Notes: a model not told the origin generated them from the sequence alone. A stretch of 64,000 bases of DNA from Rhizobium altiplani (GCF_001542405.1 NZ_LNCD01000085.1:118409-182408); one strand, 5' to 3'. Counted from the stretch's first letter, positions 1-10,590 are shown. Made by a program: numbers and translations.

Positions 1-378
1 CAATGGCCGCCGGCAGTGCCCCGGCAACGGGAGCAATCGTGCCGTCGAGATTGAGCTCGCCGATAACCACGTAGCCGGAGAGCGCGTCCGCGGGGATCGC
101 GCCGAGAGCGGCCATCAAGCCGAGGGCAATCGGCAGATCGAAGTGGGAGCCCTCTTTCGGCAAGTCAGCGGCGCCAGATTGACGGTAATCTTCTTGGCTG
201 GCAGAGCCAGGCCGGAGGCGTGCAATGCCGCGTGAACGCGCTCTCGACTTTCGGCAACGGCCTTGTCCGGAACCCCAACGATCTGGGTCACGACCCGCCC
301 GGGCGCGACCATGACCTGAACTTCGACCGGAACACCCTCAATGCCCTGAAATGCAACCGTGCTGACGCGTGCGACCAT
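1..378 (-). pseudogene. comM: ComM/YifB-family Mg-chelatase-like ATPase, N-terminal part, frameshifted
   Basis: This is the N-terminal part of a ComM (YifB) protein, a hexameric AAA+ helicase that promotes branch migration in natural transformation and recombination. The start at 378 gives MVARVSTVAFQGIEG followed by VVTQIVGVPDKAVAESRERV, the usual ComM N-terminal domain. After NLAP the frame is lost near 164-175. The expected continuation ADLPKEGSHFDLPIALGLM is intact in the next frame and runs to the window edge. A single missing base (plus strand GTCAGCGGCGCC where GTCAGCCGGCGCC is expected) explains it. The Walker motifs lie outside the window. The gene is either a true frameshift mutant or carries a sequencing error; the undamaged downstream frame favours a recent event or an artefact. 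Confidence 0.8.
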
Positions 379-552
379 GCCCCAATCCCCTGTGCCGCAT
401 CCCACTACACTACAGTTTAACGACGTGTCATTGTCGACAATTGCAATCTTTCATAGAAAACAGAATGGAACAAGAACAATAAAAGAGCGAATTCAAGCCT
501 GCGCTGTAGTCAGGTTGTGGTTGGTTGCACTAGCAGAACAAAGTAAGGAAAC

Positions 553-576
553 GCCCGGATCGATGCCAATCCGGGC
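553..576 (-). terminator. Hairpin terminator candidate for gshB
   Basis: The arms GCCCGGAT (553-560) and ATCCGGGC (569-576) form a perfect 8-bp stem with an 8-nt loop, 69 bp downstream of the gshB stop. On the minus strand it is followed by a T-rich but interrupted tract (GTTTCCTTACTTTG). The rest of 379-644 shows no convincing gene. Confidence 0.5.
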
Positions 577-644
577 GCTCACAAACTCATTATAATTTTG
601 CGGAAGAGCTCTCCTCACCGCGCATGAGGCGGCGAAGCCAAGCG

Positions 645-1592
645 CTAGGCGCGCTTGCGCTCAATCGCGTCCCAAAGAAGGGCTGAGATGTCGGCGCCGC
701 CAAATTTGCGGACCTCCCGAATGCCCGTCGGCGACGTGACGTTGATCTCCGTCATGTAGTCGCCGATGACATCGATGCCGACAAAGAGGAAACCGCGTTC
801 CTTGAGCGCAGGGCCGATACGCTTGCAGATTTCGATTTCGCGGGCCGTCAGGTCAGTCGCCTCGGCGCGGCCGCCGACATGCATGTTGGAACGGCTGTCG
901 TGCTCGGCGGGGACGCGATTGATGGCGCCGACCGGCTCGCCGTCGACGAGCAGGATGCGCTTGTCGCCCTTGCGGACATCCGGGAGATATTGCTGCGCGA
1001 TGAAGGGCTCGCGGAACAGCTGACCGAACATTTCGAGCAGCGACGACAGGTTGCGGTCGTCCCTGGTCGAATGGAAAACGCCGGCGCCGCCATTGCCGTA
1101 GAGCGGCTTCAGGATGATGTCGCCCATCTCGTCCCTGAACCGGCGAATTTCGGCCGCGTCCTTGGTGATCAGCGTCTTCGGCATCAGATCTGCAAATTCG
1201 GTGACGAAAATCTTCTCGGGCGAATTCCGGACCCACGCCGGGTCGTTGACGACGAGCGTCTTCGGGTGGATTCGCTCCAACAGGTGCGTCGAGGTGATAT
1301 AGGCCATGTCGAACGGCGGGTCCTGGCGCAGCAGGATCACATCCATCGTCGACAGATCCACGCGTTCCGGCGCCCCCAGCTCGAAGTGATCGCCCTTGAC
1401 GTCGCGCAGCACCATCGGCTCCACGGTGGCGTACAGATTGCCATCCCTGAAGCTCAGGCGCTCAGGCGTGTAATGGAAGAGCTTGTAGCCACGGGTCTGG
1501 GCTTCCAGGCTCATCGCAAAGGTGGAATCGCCTGCAATATTGATGCCGGCAACATGGTCCATCTGGACCGCTACATTCTTAATCTTGGCCAT
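645..1592 (-). CDS. gshB: Glutathione synthetase
   Basis: This is cytoplasmic ATP-dependent glutathione synthetase, which joins gamma-glutamylcysteine and glycine to make glutathione. The 315 residues match the usual proteobacterial GshB length. Visible landmarks are RQDPPFD (about 89-95) in the substrate domain, the ATP-grasp glycine-rich loop KPLYGNGGAG (about 162-171), and the Mg/ATP-binding end DVIGDYMTEINVTSPTG (about 274-290), all in family order. It starts with ATG at 1592. In many rhizobia gshB lies directly beside yraN and comM. Here comM is adjacent, but yraN is about 5 kb away because the ugp genes and a cupin gene lie between (gene-order statement from general knowledge). Confidence 0.96.
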   Translation of the reverse strand: MAKIKNVAVQMDHVAGINIAGDSTFAMSLEAQTRGYKLFHYTPERLSFRDGNLYATVEPMVLRDVKGDHFELGAPERVDLSTMDVILLRQDPPFDMAYITSTHLLERIHPKTLVVNDPAWVRNSPEKIFVTEFADLMPKTLITKDAAEIRRFRDEMGDIILKPLYGNGGAGVFHSTRDDRNLSSLLEMFGQLFREPFIAQQYLPDVRKGDKRILLVDGEPVGAINRVPAEHDSRSNMHVGGRAEATDLTAREIEICKRIGPALKERGFLFVGIDVIGDYMTEINVTSPTGIREVRKFGGADISALLWDAIERKRA

Positions 1593-1688
1593 TTCCGTCC
1601 CTTAGCTGATGCCGGACAGATGTAGGCTGCAGATGCCTTGAAAGCAACGCCAATCAATGGCGTCCGGGGCGACGAGCGGGCGAATTCC

Positions 1689-2198
1689 TCAGGCCGCGAT
1701 GCCGCTCTTCGGCGCCTCGCCGCGCAACAGGCTGCGAAGCCGGTAGACAAGCGCGACCGGCTTCGGAAACGGCTTTCTCAGGAATGCGACCTTGCGCACA
1801 TAATTGTCGACGCGCCAGCAGGCCCAGGTGCCCGCCGCGAAGAACGCAACGTCGCCAGCCTCCAGCGTCCGCTCCGTGCCATCCTCGGCAACAATATGGA
1901 CGCCGCCTTCAAGGATCATCACCGTTTCGTCCCAGTAGAAGTGCCAGCGGAATTCGCCGGCTGTGCAATCCCAGATCGCCGTATATGCCGCATCATCATT
2001 GCTGCGCGAATGCTCGCCGGTGCGGGCCTGCGGCTCGCCGCTGATGATCCAGTCCGGGTTGATGGGCGTCGCGTGCATGACGAAGTTATCCCCGGACTTC
2101 GCCACGAAGGTCTTTGCTGCCGGTTGCGGAAGACTCGGAAAGGGCACCACTCGTGCGGCCATCGCGACCACGCTCGCCAGCATCACATGAATACCCAT
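1689..2198 (-). CDS. Cupin-fold protein (EutQ/DUF861-like)
   Basis: A 169-residue single-domain cupin. The C-terminal half carries FRWHFYWDETVMILEGGVHIV, then TLEAGDVAFFAAGTWACWRV, which match the two conserved cupin motifs and resemble the Cupin_3/DUF861 group. The N-terminal ~30 residues (MGIHVMLASVVAMAARVVPFP) are hydrophobic and could be a signal or anchor. The ATG at 2198 is preferred to a TTG two codons upstream because the G-rich stretch CGGGGG lies 7-12 nt before it. It sits alone between ugpC and gshB on the same strand, with about 100 bp on each side. The substrate cannot be inferred. Confidence 0.75.
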   Translation of the reverse strand: MGIHVMLASVVAMAARVVPFPSLPQPAAKTFVAKSGDNFVMHATPINPDWIISGEPQARTGEHSRSNDDAAYTAIWDCTAGEFRWHFYWDETVMILEGGVHIVAEDGTERTLEAGDVAFFAAGTWACWRVDNYVRKVAFLRKPFPKPVALVYRLRSLLRGEAPKSGIAA

Positions 2199-2297
2199 GA
2201 GCAACCCCCGCTGCTATCCAGTCCTTGTCGGGATAGCAGAGAGTCGTAAAGGCACCGTACAGGCGGTCGGTACAATTTGAATGATCAGCCCAAGGCG

Positions 2298-3395
<1,098 letters not shown>

Positions 3396-3406
3396 CGGCG
3401 TTTCCT

Positions 3407-4249
3407 TTACTTGTCGCTTTCGGTGAGGCCCTTGATGAACCAGCGCTGGAACACCACGACGATGATGACAGGCGGTAGCATCGCGAGGATCGCGATCGCA
3501 AAAGCTTCGTTGTAATCGGGGATCTGAGCGCCGACCCAGACCAGCAGGATCTGCTTGATGCCGCGCACCAGCGTGTAGAAGCTCTCGTCATTGGTCATCA
3601 GCATTGGCCAGAGATACTGGTTCCAGCCATAGACGAACATGATGATGAAGATGGCTGCCACCATCGTCTTCGAGAGCGGCACGATGACGTCGAAGAAGAA
3701 CTTGATTGGGCCGGCGCCGTCGATGCGCGCCGCCTCGAGCAGCTCGTCCGGGATCGATTTGAAGAACTGCCGGAAAAAGAAGGTGCCGGTTGCCGAGGCG
3801 AGTAGCGGCACGATCAGGCCGGTATAGGTGTTGATGAGGTGCAGTTGGTGCATCACCTCGTAGGAAGGAAGGATGCGGACCTCGAGCGGCAGCAGCAAGG
3901 TCGTGAAGATCATCCAGAAAAACAGCGTTCCAAGTCGAAAGCGGAAATAGACGATCGCATAGGCGGCGAGCATCGACAGCACGATCTTTCCGACGGCAAA
4001 GCCGATACCGAGGATCAGCGAGTTCATCAGCATCCGCATGCCGGTCACCTGTCCGGTGAAACCACCTTCGCGGTTCAGGACCGCATTGTAGGTCTCGACG
4101 AAATGGTTCCCCCACCTGAGCGTCAAACCGTTGCGGTGAATTTCGGCCGCCTCGTGCGTCGAGGTGAAGAAGGCGACGACGACGGGCGCCATCATGACGA
4201 AGACGCCCAGGAGCAGGATAATGTGATCAGTTATCTTGAGACGATACAT
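3407..4249 (-). CDS. ugpE: sn-Glycerol-3-phosphate ABC transporter permease UgpE
   Basis: An inner-membrane permease of 280 residues, close to the 281 of E. coli UgpE, with about six membrane segments and a large soluble loop after the first. The EAA loop that contacts the ATPase is ELLEAARIDGAGPIKFFFDV. The N-terminus MYRLKITDHIILLLGVFVMM is typical of the second permease of CUT1 systems. The start at 4249 follows a G-rich ribosome site (GAGGGGGCGC) and lies 9 bp after the ugpA stop, which indicates one transcript. Confidence 0.93.
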   Translation of the reverse strand: MYRLKITDHIILLLGVFVMMAPVVVAFFTSTHEAAEIHRNGLTLRWGNHFVETYNAVLNREGGFTGQVTGMRMLMNSLILGIGFAVGKIVLSMLAAYAIVYFRFRLGTLFFWMIFTTLLLPLEVRILPSYEVMHQLHLINTYTGLIVPLLASATGTFFFRQFFKSIPDELLEAARIDGAGPIKFFFDVIVPLSKTMVAAIFIIMFVYGWNQYLWPMLMTNDESFYTLVRGIKQILLVWVGAQIPDYNEAFAIAILAMLPPVIIVVVFQRWFIKGLTESDK

Positions 4250-4258
4250 TGCGCCCCC

Positions 4259-5140
4259 TCAATTGTAGTGAACGCGCCGCTCAAGGAAGCGGAACTGGAA
4301 GACCGTGAGCACGAAGACGACAATCATCAGGATTACCGACTGGGCCGAGGAGCCGCCGAGGTCGTTGCCACGGAAGCCGTCCATGTAGACTTTGTAGACA
4401 AGGGTGATCGGATTGTTGGCGGCCTTGTCCTTCACCATCACGTCGACGATGCCGAAGGTATCGAACAGCGAATAGGTGACGTTGATGACGAAGAGGAAGA
4501 AGGCGGTCGGCGCCAGGAGCGGCAGGATGACGGTCCAGAAGCGGCGGAAGCCCGAACGGCAGTCGAGCGCCGCGGCCTCGCGAACGGAAACGGGAATGCC
4601 CTGAAGGCCAGAGAGAAAGAAGATGAAATTATACGGGATCTGCTTCCAAACGGAGACGACCACCATCGCAAAGGCCGTGTCGAAGTAGTTCAGGCCGATC
4701 TTCATGTCCCAGCCGAACAAGGCGGCGAAACGCACGAAGGGGCCTATGTGCTGGTCGAAGAACATCATGCCGATCAGGCCGGCCACCGGCGGGGCGATCG
4801 CATAGACCGAAATTAGCACGGTCTTGTAAGCCGAGCTGCCGCGAATGACAGCGTCCGCCTTGACCGCCAGCAGGAGGCCAAGCGACAGCGAGAAAAACGT
4901 GACAAGCGCCGTGAAGATCGCCGTAAAGCCGGCAATCGAGCGGTACTCCGCGCTTTCGAGGATGCCCTTGTAATTGTCGAAGCCCACGAAGCTGGAGCCG
5001 AAGCCGAAGGGATCCTCAAGGAAGAACGAGGACTTCACCGCCTGAACGGACGGCCAATAGAAGAAAATGAAAATCACCGCCATCTGCGGCAGCAGGAAGA
5101 GATAAGGCAGCGTTGGCGACGAAAACTGCACGCGCTTCAT
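4259..5140 (-). CDS. ugpA: sn-Glycerol-3-phosphate ABC transporter permease UgpA
   Basis: The first permease of the glycerol-3-phosphate importer, 293 residues with about six membrane segments (first LPYLFLLPQMAVIFIFFYWP). The EAA loop is EAAALDCRSGFRRFWTVILP. The start MKRVQFSSPTLP at 5140 matches UgpA N-termini; an upstream in-frame start at 5179 would place translation inside the intercistronic hairpin and is rejected. Seventy-six bp separate it from ugpB, and the gap holds a strong stem-loop. Confidence 0.93.
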   Translation of the reverse strand: MKRVQFSSPTLPYLFLLPQMAVIFIFFYWPSVQAVKSSFFLEDPFGFGSSFVGFDNYKGILESAEYRSIAGFTAIFTALVTFFSLSLGLLLAVKADAVIRGSSAYKTVLISVYAIAPPVAGLIGMMFFDQHIGPFVRFAALFGWDMKIGLNYFDTAFAMVVVSVWKQIPYNFIFFLSGLQGIPVSVREAAALDCRSGFRRFWTVILPLLAPTAFFLFVINVTYSLFDTFGIVDVMVKDKAANNPITLVYKVYMDGFRGNDLGGSSAQSVILMIVVFVLTVFQFRFLERRVHYN

Positions 5141-5160
5141 GGCGAGACCTTTTTGCAAAG

Positions 5161-5193
5161 CGGTTCCGGAGACGGCCAACGCCCCCGGAACCG
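5161..5193 (-). promoter_or_regulatory. Intercistronic stem-loop between ugpB and ugpA
   Basis: CGGTTCCGG (5161-5169) and CCGGAACCG (5185-5193) make a perfect 9-bp stem with a 15-nt loop between the binding-protein gene and the first permease gene. No U-run follows on the minus strand (CTTTGCAAAAAGG). A role in stabilising the ugpB 3' end or in partial termination is therefore more likely than full termination. Such hairpins commonly raise binding-protein levels above permease levels. Confidence 0.6.
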
Positions 5194-5216
5194 TTGTCTT
5201 TCAGCAATGGGCTAGA

Positions 5217-6515
5217 TCAGCCGGCAGTCTTGGCAAAACGCTCGAGGAGCTGGTTGCCTTCCTTCTCGATGGTGTCGAAAGCGTCCTTGACGGAGGTTTC
5301 GCCCGAGAAGATGCGGCCGTATTCGCGTTCCATGATTTCGCGGATCTGCGGGTAGAAGCCGAGGCGGTAGCCCTTCGACCATTCGCCATCATCAAGCTTC
5401 AGCTGCTTGATACCGACTTCGGCAACCGGCTCCTTGTCGTAGTAGCCTTCCTTCTTGGCGAGCTCGTAGGCTGCCTCGGTGATGGCGACGTAACCGGTTG
5501 CCTGGTGGTAGAACTTCTGGATCTCAGGCGAGGTCAGGAACTGGAAGAAGTCGGCAACGCACTTGTTCTCCTCAGCCGACTTGCCGGACATTGCGAAGAG
5601 CGCCGCGCCGCCGATGAAGCTGTGGGTGCCGGCGCCCTTGATCGCACCCCAATACGGCAGGAAGGTTGCCGAGAAGGGCATCGTTGCCGTCTTCTTCAGG
5701 CCGCCGAAGGAGCCCGAGGAACCGATCCAGAGAGCGACCTTGCCTTCTTCAAAGGGCTTCTGGTTGTCGTTCCAGCCGGCGCCGTAGTACTTGAAGTAGC
5801 CTTCGTCGGACCAGGCCTTCAGCTTGTCGAACATCATGATGAGGTTCGGATCGGTGACCTTGAGCTTGGTGTCGACAACGCTGTCGTAGCCGTTGTTGTT
5901 GGTGGCGAACTGGATGTTGTTGCGCGAGAAGAAGTTCTCGGTGAATTCCCAGGTCAACTGCGACTGGACGAGCGGGATATAGCCGGCCTCCTTGAGCTTC
6001 GGAGCAATTGCTTCGAACTCTTCCCAGGTCTTCGGAGCTTCGACGCCAGCCTTCTTCAGCGCTTCCGGATTGATGTACATAATCGGTGCGGAAGAGTTGA
6101 AGGGCATGCCGACGAACTTGCCGTCAGCGGCGGCGTAGAAATAGCGAACGCCGGGAATGAAGGCATTGCGGTCGAACTTGTAGCCGGCGTCCTTGATCAG
6201 GTCTTCGGCCGGAACGACAGCGCCCTTGGCGTTGATGATGGTTGCTGCACCTGCGTCGAAGACCTGCAGAATGTTCGGCTGTTCGCCCGAACGGAAGGCC
6301 GCGATGCCGGCGGCAAGTGCTTCTTCATATGTGCCCTTGCTGACCGGGGTCAGGGCGCAGGCGGACTGCGCAGCGTTGAACTTCTGTGCAACCTCATTGA
6401 TGACTTCGCCGTTGCGGCCGCCCATGCCGTGCCACCAGGTGATGTTGGTCGCAGCAAAGGACGACGACGCCGAAAAGCTGGCCGCCATGGCGGCCATAGA
6501 AATTTTCTTGAACAT
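5217..6515 (-). CDS. ugpB: sn-Glycerol-3-phosphate-binding periplasmic protein UgpB
   Basis: The periplasmic solute receptor of the Ugp importer, 432 residues. A cleavable signal peptide (MFKKISMAAMAASFSASSSFAA) leads into NITWWHGMGGRNGEVINEVA, the classic UgpB start of the mature protein. MPFNSSAPIMYINPEAL and the repeated Trp/Gly-rich segments (VALWIGSSGSFGGLKKTA) fit extracellular solute-binding family 1. Translation starts at 6515 behind the ribosome site GGAGAGGG. It is first in the ugpBAEC operon and lies downstream of the Pho box at 6591-6608, so phosphate starvation should induce uptake of glycerol-3-phosphate and glycerophosphodiesters. Confidence 0.95.
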   Translation of the reverse strand: MFKKISMAAMAASFSASSSFAATNITWWHGMGGRNGEVINEVAQKFNAAQSACALTPVSKGTYEEALAAGIAAFRSGEQPNILQVFDAGAATIINAKGAVVPAEDLIKDAGYKFDRNAFIPGVRYFYAAADGKFVGMPFNSSAPIMYINPEALKKAGVEAPKTWEEFEAIAPKLKEAGYIPLVQSQLTWEFTENFFSRNNIQFATNNNGYDSVVDTKLKVTDPNLIMMFDKLKAWSDEGYFKYYGAGWNDNQKPFEEGKVALWIGSSGSFGGLKKTATMPFSATFLPYWGAIKGAGTHSFIGGAALFAMSGKSAEENKCVADFFQFLTSPEIQKFYHQATGYVAITEAAYELAKKEGYYDKEPVAEVGIKQLKLDDGEWSKGYRLGFYPQIREIMEREYGRIFSGETSVKDAFDTIEKEGNQLLERFAKTAG

Positions 6516-6590
6516 GGCTAATCCCTCTCCACCAATTGTTGGGGTGAGGAGTGCAATAGAGGCCTTCCATGACGCCTCCTTGATGGTTTC

Positions 6591-6608
6591 ATGACAGGAC
6601 TGTTACAG
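6591..6608 (-). promoter_or_regulatory. Pho box (PhoB binding site) of ugpBAEC
   Basis: The minus strand reads CTGTAAC-AGTC-CTGTCAT, two 7-bp repeats 11 bp apart. The rhizobial/enterobacterial Pho box is CTGTCAT-N4-CTGTCAT; the first half matches 5 of 7 and the second 7 of 7. It lies 76-93 bp upstream of the ugpB start and overlaps the final codons and stop of yraN, so the ugp promoter begins inside the preceding gene. Confidence 0.85.
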
Positions 6609-6993
6609 CCGGATCCTTTTGCACGCGATTGCAATGACGTCAGAAGGCATTCGGAAAGTTCGCGGCAGGCGGCCGGGCAGGATGGCCACGATGTCGTAAC
6701 GCCACGAAAGCAAAGCATAATCGCGTTGTCGCTGTAGCCACAGATCGCTGGCCGCTCTGATGCGGTTTTGCGCTGTAGGAGACACGGCGTCGATCGCGCT
6801 CATCTCCTCGCGCCGCGCCTTCACTTCAACAAAAATCGCCAGGTTGCGCTTTGCAATGATGTCTATTTCCCCGAGCTTGGTGCGATAGCGCAGCGCGACG
6901 ATGCGATAGCCCTTCAGCATAAGATAAAGAGCAGCGAGATACTCGGAGACCTGGCCCCGACCGAGCGCCCTGCGGCGGTCGGCAGCAGCAGCC

Positions 6994-7004
<11 letters not shown>
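6603..7004 (-). CDS. yraN: YraN family (UPF0102) nuclease-fold protein
   Basis: A 133-residue UPF0102/YraN protein. The restriction-endonuclease-like core is visible as KLGEIDIIAKRNLAIFVEVKAR, with acidic and lysine residues E46, D48, E60 and K62 in the D/E-x(n)-ExK pattern of nuclease-fold enzymes. The true substrate is unknown; Holliday-junction-type roles are only suggested from the fold. It overlaps the 3' end of rsmI by 11 bp, a common pairing, so the two are co-translated. Its stop codon lies inside the ugpB Pho box. Confidence 0.9.
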
Positions 7005-7914
<910 letters not shown>

Positions 7915-8166
7915 GGTATCGATACTCTCCTCTGGTTTCCGCTTTTATGGGCGAGACCCCGCCGTTCGGCAAGGCCGCAGCAATTTCTGTGTGCATTGCA
8001 CCGGAAAACGGCAAATGCACTGGCGCGGCCATTCGCGCCTCTTGCAATCGGTCTCAAAATCCTGCCATTTTGCCTATCCACTCTATGGTCCCTTTTGGGC
8101 AAAGGCATTCCTTGCGGCGCGCAACATGCGCGCTCAAGCAGTAACGGTCGAAAGCGGTAGCATCCC

Positions 8167-9285
8167 ATGCGTATTACAATTGAGCGGTCCAACCTTTTGA
8201 AGTCGCTGAACCACGTGCATCGCGTGGTCGAACGCCGGAACACGATCCCGATTCTGTCCAACATCCTGCTGCGCGCCGACGGCCAGAATCTGGACATGAA
8301 GGCGACCGACCTCGATCTCGAAGTGACCGAAGCGACGCCTGCGAATGTCGAACAGGCCGGCGCCACTACGGTCCCCGCCCATCTTCTTTACGACATTGTG
8401 CGCAAGCTGTCTGATGGCTCCGAAGTTCTGCTGGCGACCAGCACCGACGGCGGCTCGATGACCGTCCAGTCCGGTCGTTCCAAGTTCTCGTTGCAGTGCC
8501 TGCCGGAGTCGGACTTCCCTGACCTCACCGCCGGCACCTTCAGCCATACCTTCAAACTGAAGGCGACCGATCTCAAGATGCTGATCGATCGCACCCAGTT
8601 CGCGATCTCGACCGAGGAAACCCGCTACTATCTGAACGGCATCTTCTTCCACACCATCGAGAGCAAGGGCGACCTGAAGCTGCGTGCCGTCGCAACCGAT
8701 GGCCACCGCCTCGCCCGCGCAGACGTGGATGCACCATCCGGCTCGGAGGGCATGCCCGGCATCATCATCCCGCGCAAGACCGTCGGCGAACTGCAGAAGC
8801 TCGTCGATGTGCCTGATGCGATGGTGACCGTGGAAGTCTCGGACGCCAAGATCCGCCTCAGCATCGGCTCGATCGTTATGACCTCGAAGCTCATCGACGG
8901 CACGTTCCCGGACTACCAGCGCGTCATCCCGACCAACAACGACAAGGAAATGCGCGTCGATTGCACGACGTTCGCTCAGGCCGTCGACCGCGTGTCGACG
9001 ATCTCCTCTGAGCGCGGTCGCGCCGTCAAGCTCGCCCTCTCCGACGGCCAATTGCTGCTCACCGTCAACAATCCGGATTCCGGCAGCGCAACCGAAGAAG
9101 TCGCGGTCGGCTACGACACCGACTCGATGGAAATCGGCTTCAACGCCAAATACCTGCTTGATATCACCGCGCAGCTTTCTGGCGATGAAGCGATCTTCCT
9201 GCTCGCCGACGCCGGCTCGCCGACGCTCATTCGCGACACGGCTGGCGACGATGCCCTTTATGTGCTGATGCCGATGCGCGTCTAG
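8167..9285 (+). CDS. dnaN: DNA polymerase III beta sliding clamp
   Basis: The ring-shaped processivity clamp of the replicative polymerase. The 372 residues show three repeated clamp domains, with MRITIERSNLLKSLNHVHRV and RRNTIPILSNILL at the N-terminus and the C-terminal ending LYVLMPMRV typical of the family. The clamp-loader and peptide-binding region appears as ATDGHRLARADVD and FPDYQRVIP. No dnaA, recF or gyrB lies nearby and no cluster of DnaA boxes was seen, so this is not evidently the chromosome origin. Confidence 0.97.
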   Translation: MRITIERSNLLKSLNHVHRVVERRNTIPILSNILLRADGQNLDMKATDLDLEVTEATPANVEQAGATTVPAHLLYDIVRKLSDGSEVLLATSTDGGSMTVQSGRSKFSLQCLPESDFPDLTAGTFSHTFKLKATDLKMLIDRTQFAISTEETRYYLNGIFFHTIESKGDLKLRAVATDGHRLARADVDAPSGSEGMPGIIIPRKTVGELQKLVDVPDAMVTVEVSDAKIRLSIGSIVMTSKLIDGTFPDYQRVIPTNNDKEMRVDCTTFAQAVDRVSTISSERGRAVKLALSDGQLLLTVNNPDSGSATEEVAVGYDTDSMEIGFNAKYLLDITAQLSGDEAIFLLADAGSPTLIRDTAGDDALYVLMPMRV

Positions 9286-9402
9286 CCGCGCGTCGCATCT
9301 ACGGTGCAAACTTTGCCAATTGCGACGTCAGGCCTTGTTTTTCGGCGGAACTGACTGCAATTAGAGAGCGGGCTGCTTTGTTGCATATCTAGGAGGACGG
9401 GC

Positions 9403-9996
9403 ATGGCGTTGCGCCTAAAGGAACGGCTGGGCAAAAAATTCGATGAAGAAATCCGCTTCTTCAAAGGAATGATGCAGGGGCCGAAGACTGTCGGTTCGAT
9501 TGTTCCCACCTCCTCCATAACGGCCCGCAAGATGGCAAGCGTCATCAACCCGCATTCGGGACTGCCGGTCCTTGAGCTCGGCCCGGGTACCGGCGCAATC
9601 ACCAAGGCCATTCTTGGTCGCGGCGTGAAACCCGAGAAGCTGGTCGCCGTCGAATATTCGACGGATTTCTACGAGCACCTGGTCCGGCTCTATCCGGGCG
9701 TGAACTTCATCAACGGCGATGCGTTCAATCTCGACAAGACGCTCGGATCGATGAAGGATCAGACGTTCGATTCCGTTGTATCCGCCGTCCCGCTGCTGAA
9801 TTTCCCGATGCAGGCGCGCATCGCGCTGCTCGAAAGCCTGCTCGACCGCTTGCCGGCAGGCCGCCCCGTTGTCCAGATCTCCTACGGCCCGGTGTCGCCG
9901 ATCATCGCGCGGCCGGATCGCTACCATATCCAGCACTTCGACTTTATCGTCCGCAACATTCCGCCGGCACAGCTCTGGATCTACCGACGCGGCTGA
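9403..9996 (+). CDS. pmtA: Phosphatidylethanolamine N-methyltransferase (Sinorhizobium type)
   Basis: A SAM-dependent methyltransferase of 197 residues that makes phosphatidylcholine from phosphatidylethanolamine by successive N-methylations. The SAM-binding glycine loop is VLELGPGTGAITKAIL (about 52-67). FFKGMMQGPKTVGSIVPTSS at the N-terminus and VVSAVPLLNFP in the middle are characteristic of the rhizobial PmtA group, which is unlike the Rhodobacter type. It starts at 9403 after the ribosome site AGGAGG. Four bp separate its stop from the next reading frame. Phosphatidylcholine matters for rhizobial membranes and symbiosis (family knowledge). Confidence 0.88.
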   Translation: MALRLKERLGKKFDEEIRFFKGMMQGPKTVGSIVPTSSITARKMASVINPHSGLPVLELGPGTGAITKAILGRGVKPEKLVAVEYSTDFYEHLVRLYPGVNFINGDAFNLDKTLGSMKDQTFDSVVSAVPLLNFPMQARIALLESLLDRLPAGRPVVQISYGPVSPIIARPDRYHIQHFDFIVRNIPPAQLWIYRRG

Positions 9997-10000
9997 CCCG

Positions 10001-10589
10001 GTGTTCGGCCTCTACGTCACCCATCCGCAGGTGAGGATCGACGCAGCGGTTCCCGTGCCGAAATGGGGGCTGTCGGAGATCGGCGCCGCACGCGCCCACA
10101 AGGCCGCCGAACGCCGCTGGGCAAAGCAGCTGCGCCGCATCGTTTCCAGCGACGAGACAAAGGCGATCGAGACTGCCGAGATCCTTGCAGCCGCAGCGGA
10201 CGTGACCGTCGAGATCGTACACGACATGCATGAGAACGACCGCTCGGCGACCGGTTTCATGCCGCCCCCCCGAGTTCGAGAAGGCGGCCGACTGGTTCTT
10301 TGCACATCCCGAGGCGAGCTTCAAAGGCTGGGAGCGCGCGATCGACGCCCAGCGGCGTATCGTTTCCGCCGTCACAGATATCCTCGCGTCGCACAATCCC
10401 GCCCTTCCCATCGCATTCGTCGGCCATGGAGGCGTCGGCACGCTGCTCAAGTGCCACCTTGAGGGCCGCCCTATCCGGCGTGATGGCGATCAACCGGGAG
10501 GCGGTGGCAATCTCTACTGTTTCAGCCTTGCGGATCGACGCCCGTCGTGCGACTGGACGCCTATCGAAGAGTGGCAGGGATGGATGTGA
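10001..10589 (+). pseudogene. Histidine-phosphatase-superfamily-like protein, frameshifted at a C7 run
   Basis: A GTG at 10001 opens the frame as FGLYVTHPQVRIDAAVPVPK and continues through RRIVSSDETKAIETAEIL to ENDRSATGFMPPP. A run of seven C (10265-10271) then shifts the frame; six C would join it to EFEKAADWFFAHPEASFKGW and on to FVGHGGVGTLLKCHL and the stop at 10589. Joined, it is a ~196-residue relative of the histidine phosphatase superfamily. The first catalytic motif RHG is replaced by THP and the second arginine region lacks Arg. The two core histidines (THPQ, GHGG) remain. The gene is probably co-transcribed with pmtA and pyrF. The indel may be a sequencing error in the homopolymer. 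Confidence 0.75.
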
Positions 10590-10590
10590 G

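Noticed and set aside
5139..6521. 460-residue open frame antisense to ugpB
   Set aside because: It is fully opposite the clear UgpB coding sequence and has no family likeness.
8041..8166. Possible replication origin near dnaN
   Set aside because: No dnaA, recF or gyrB nearby and no cluster of DnaA-box-like repeats; dnaN is often away from the origin in rhizobia.
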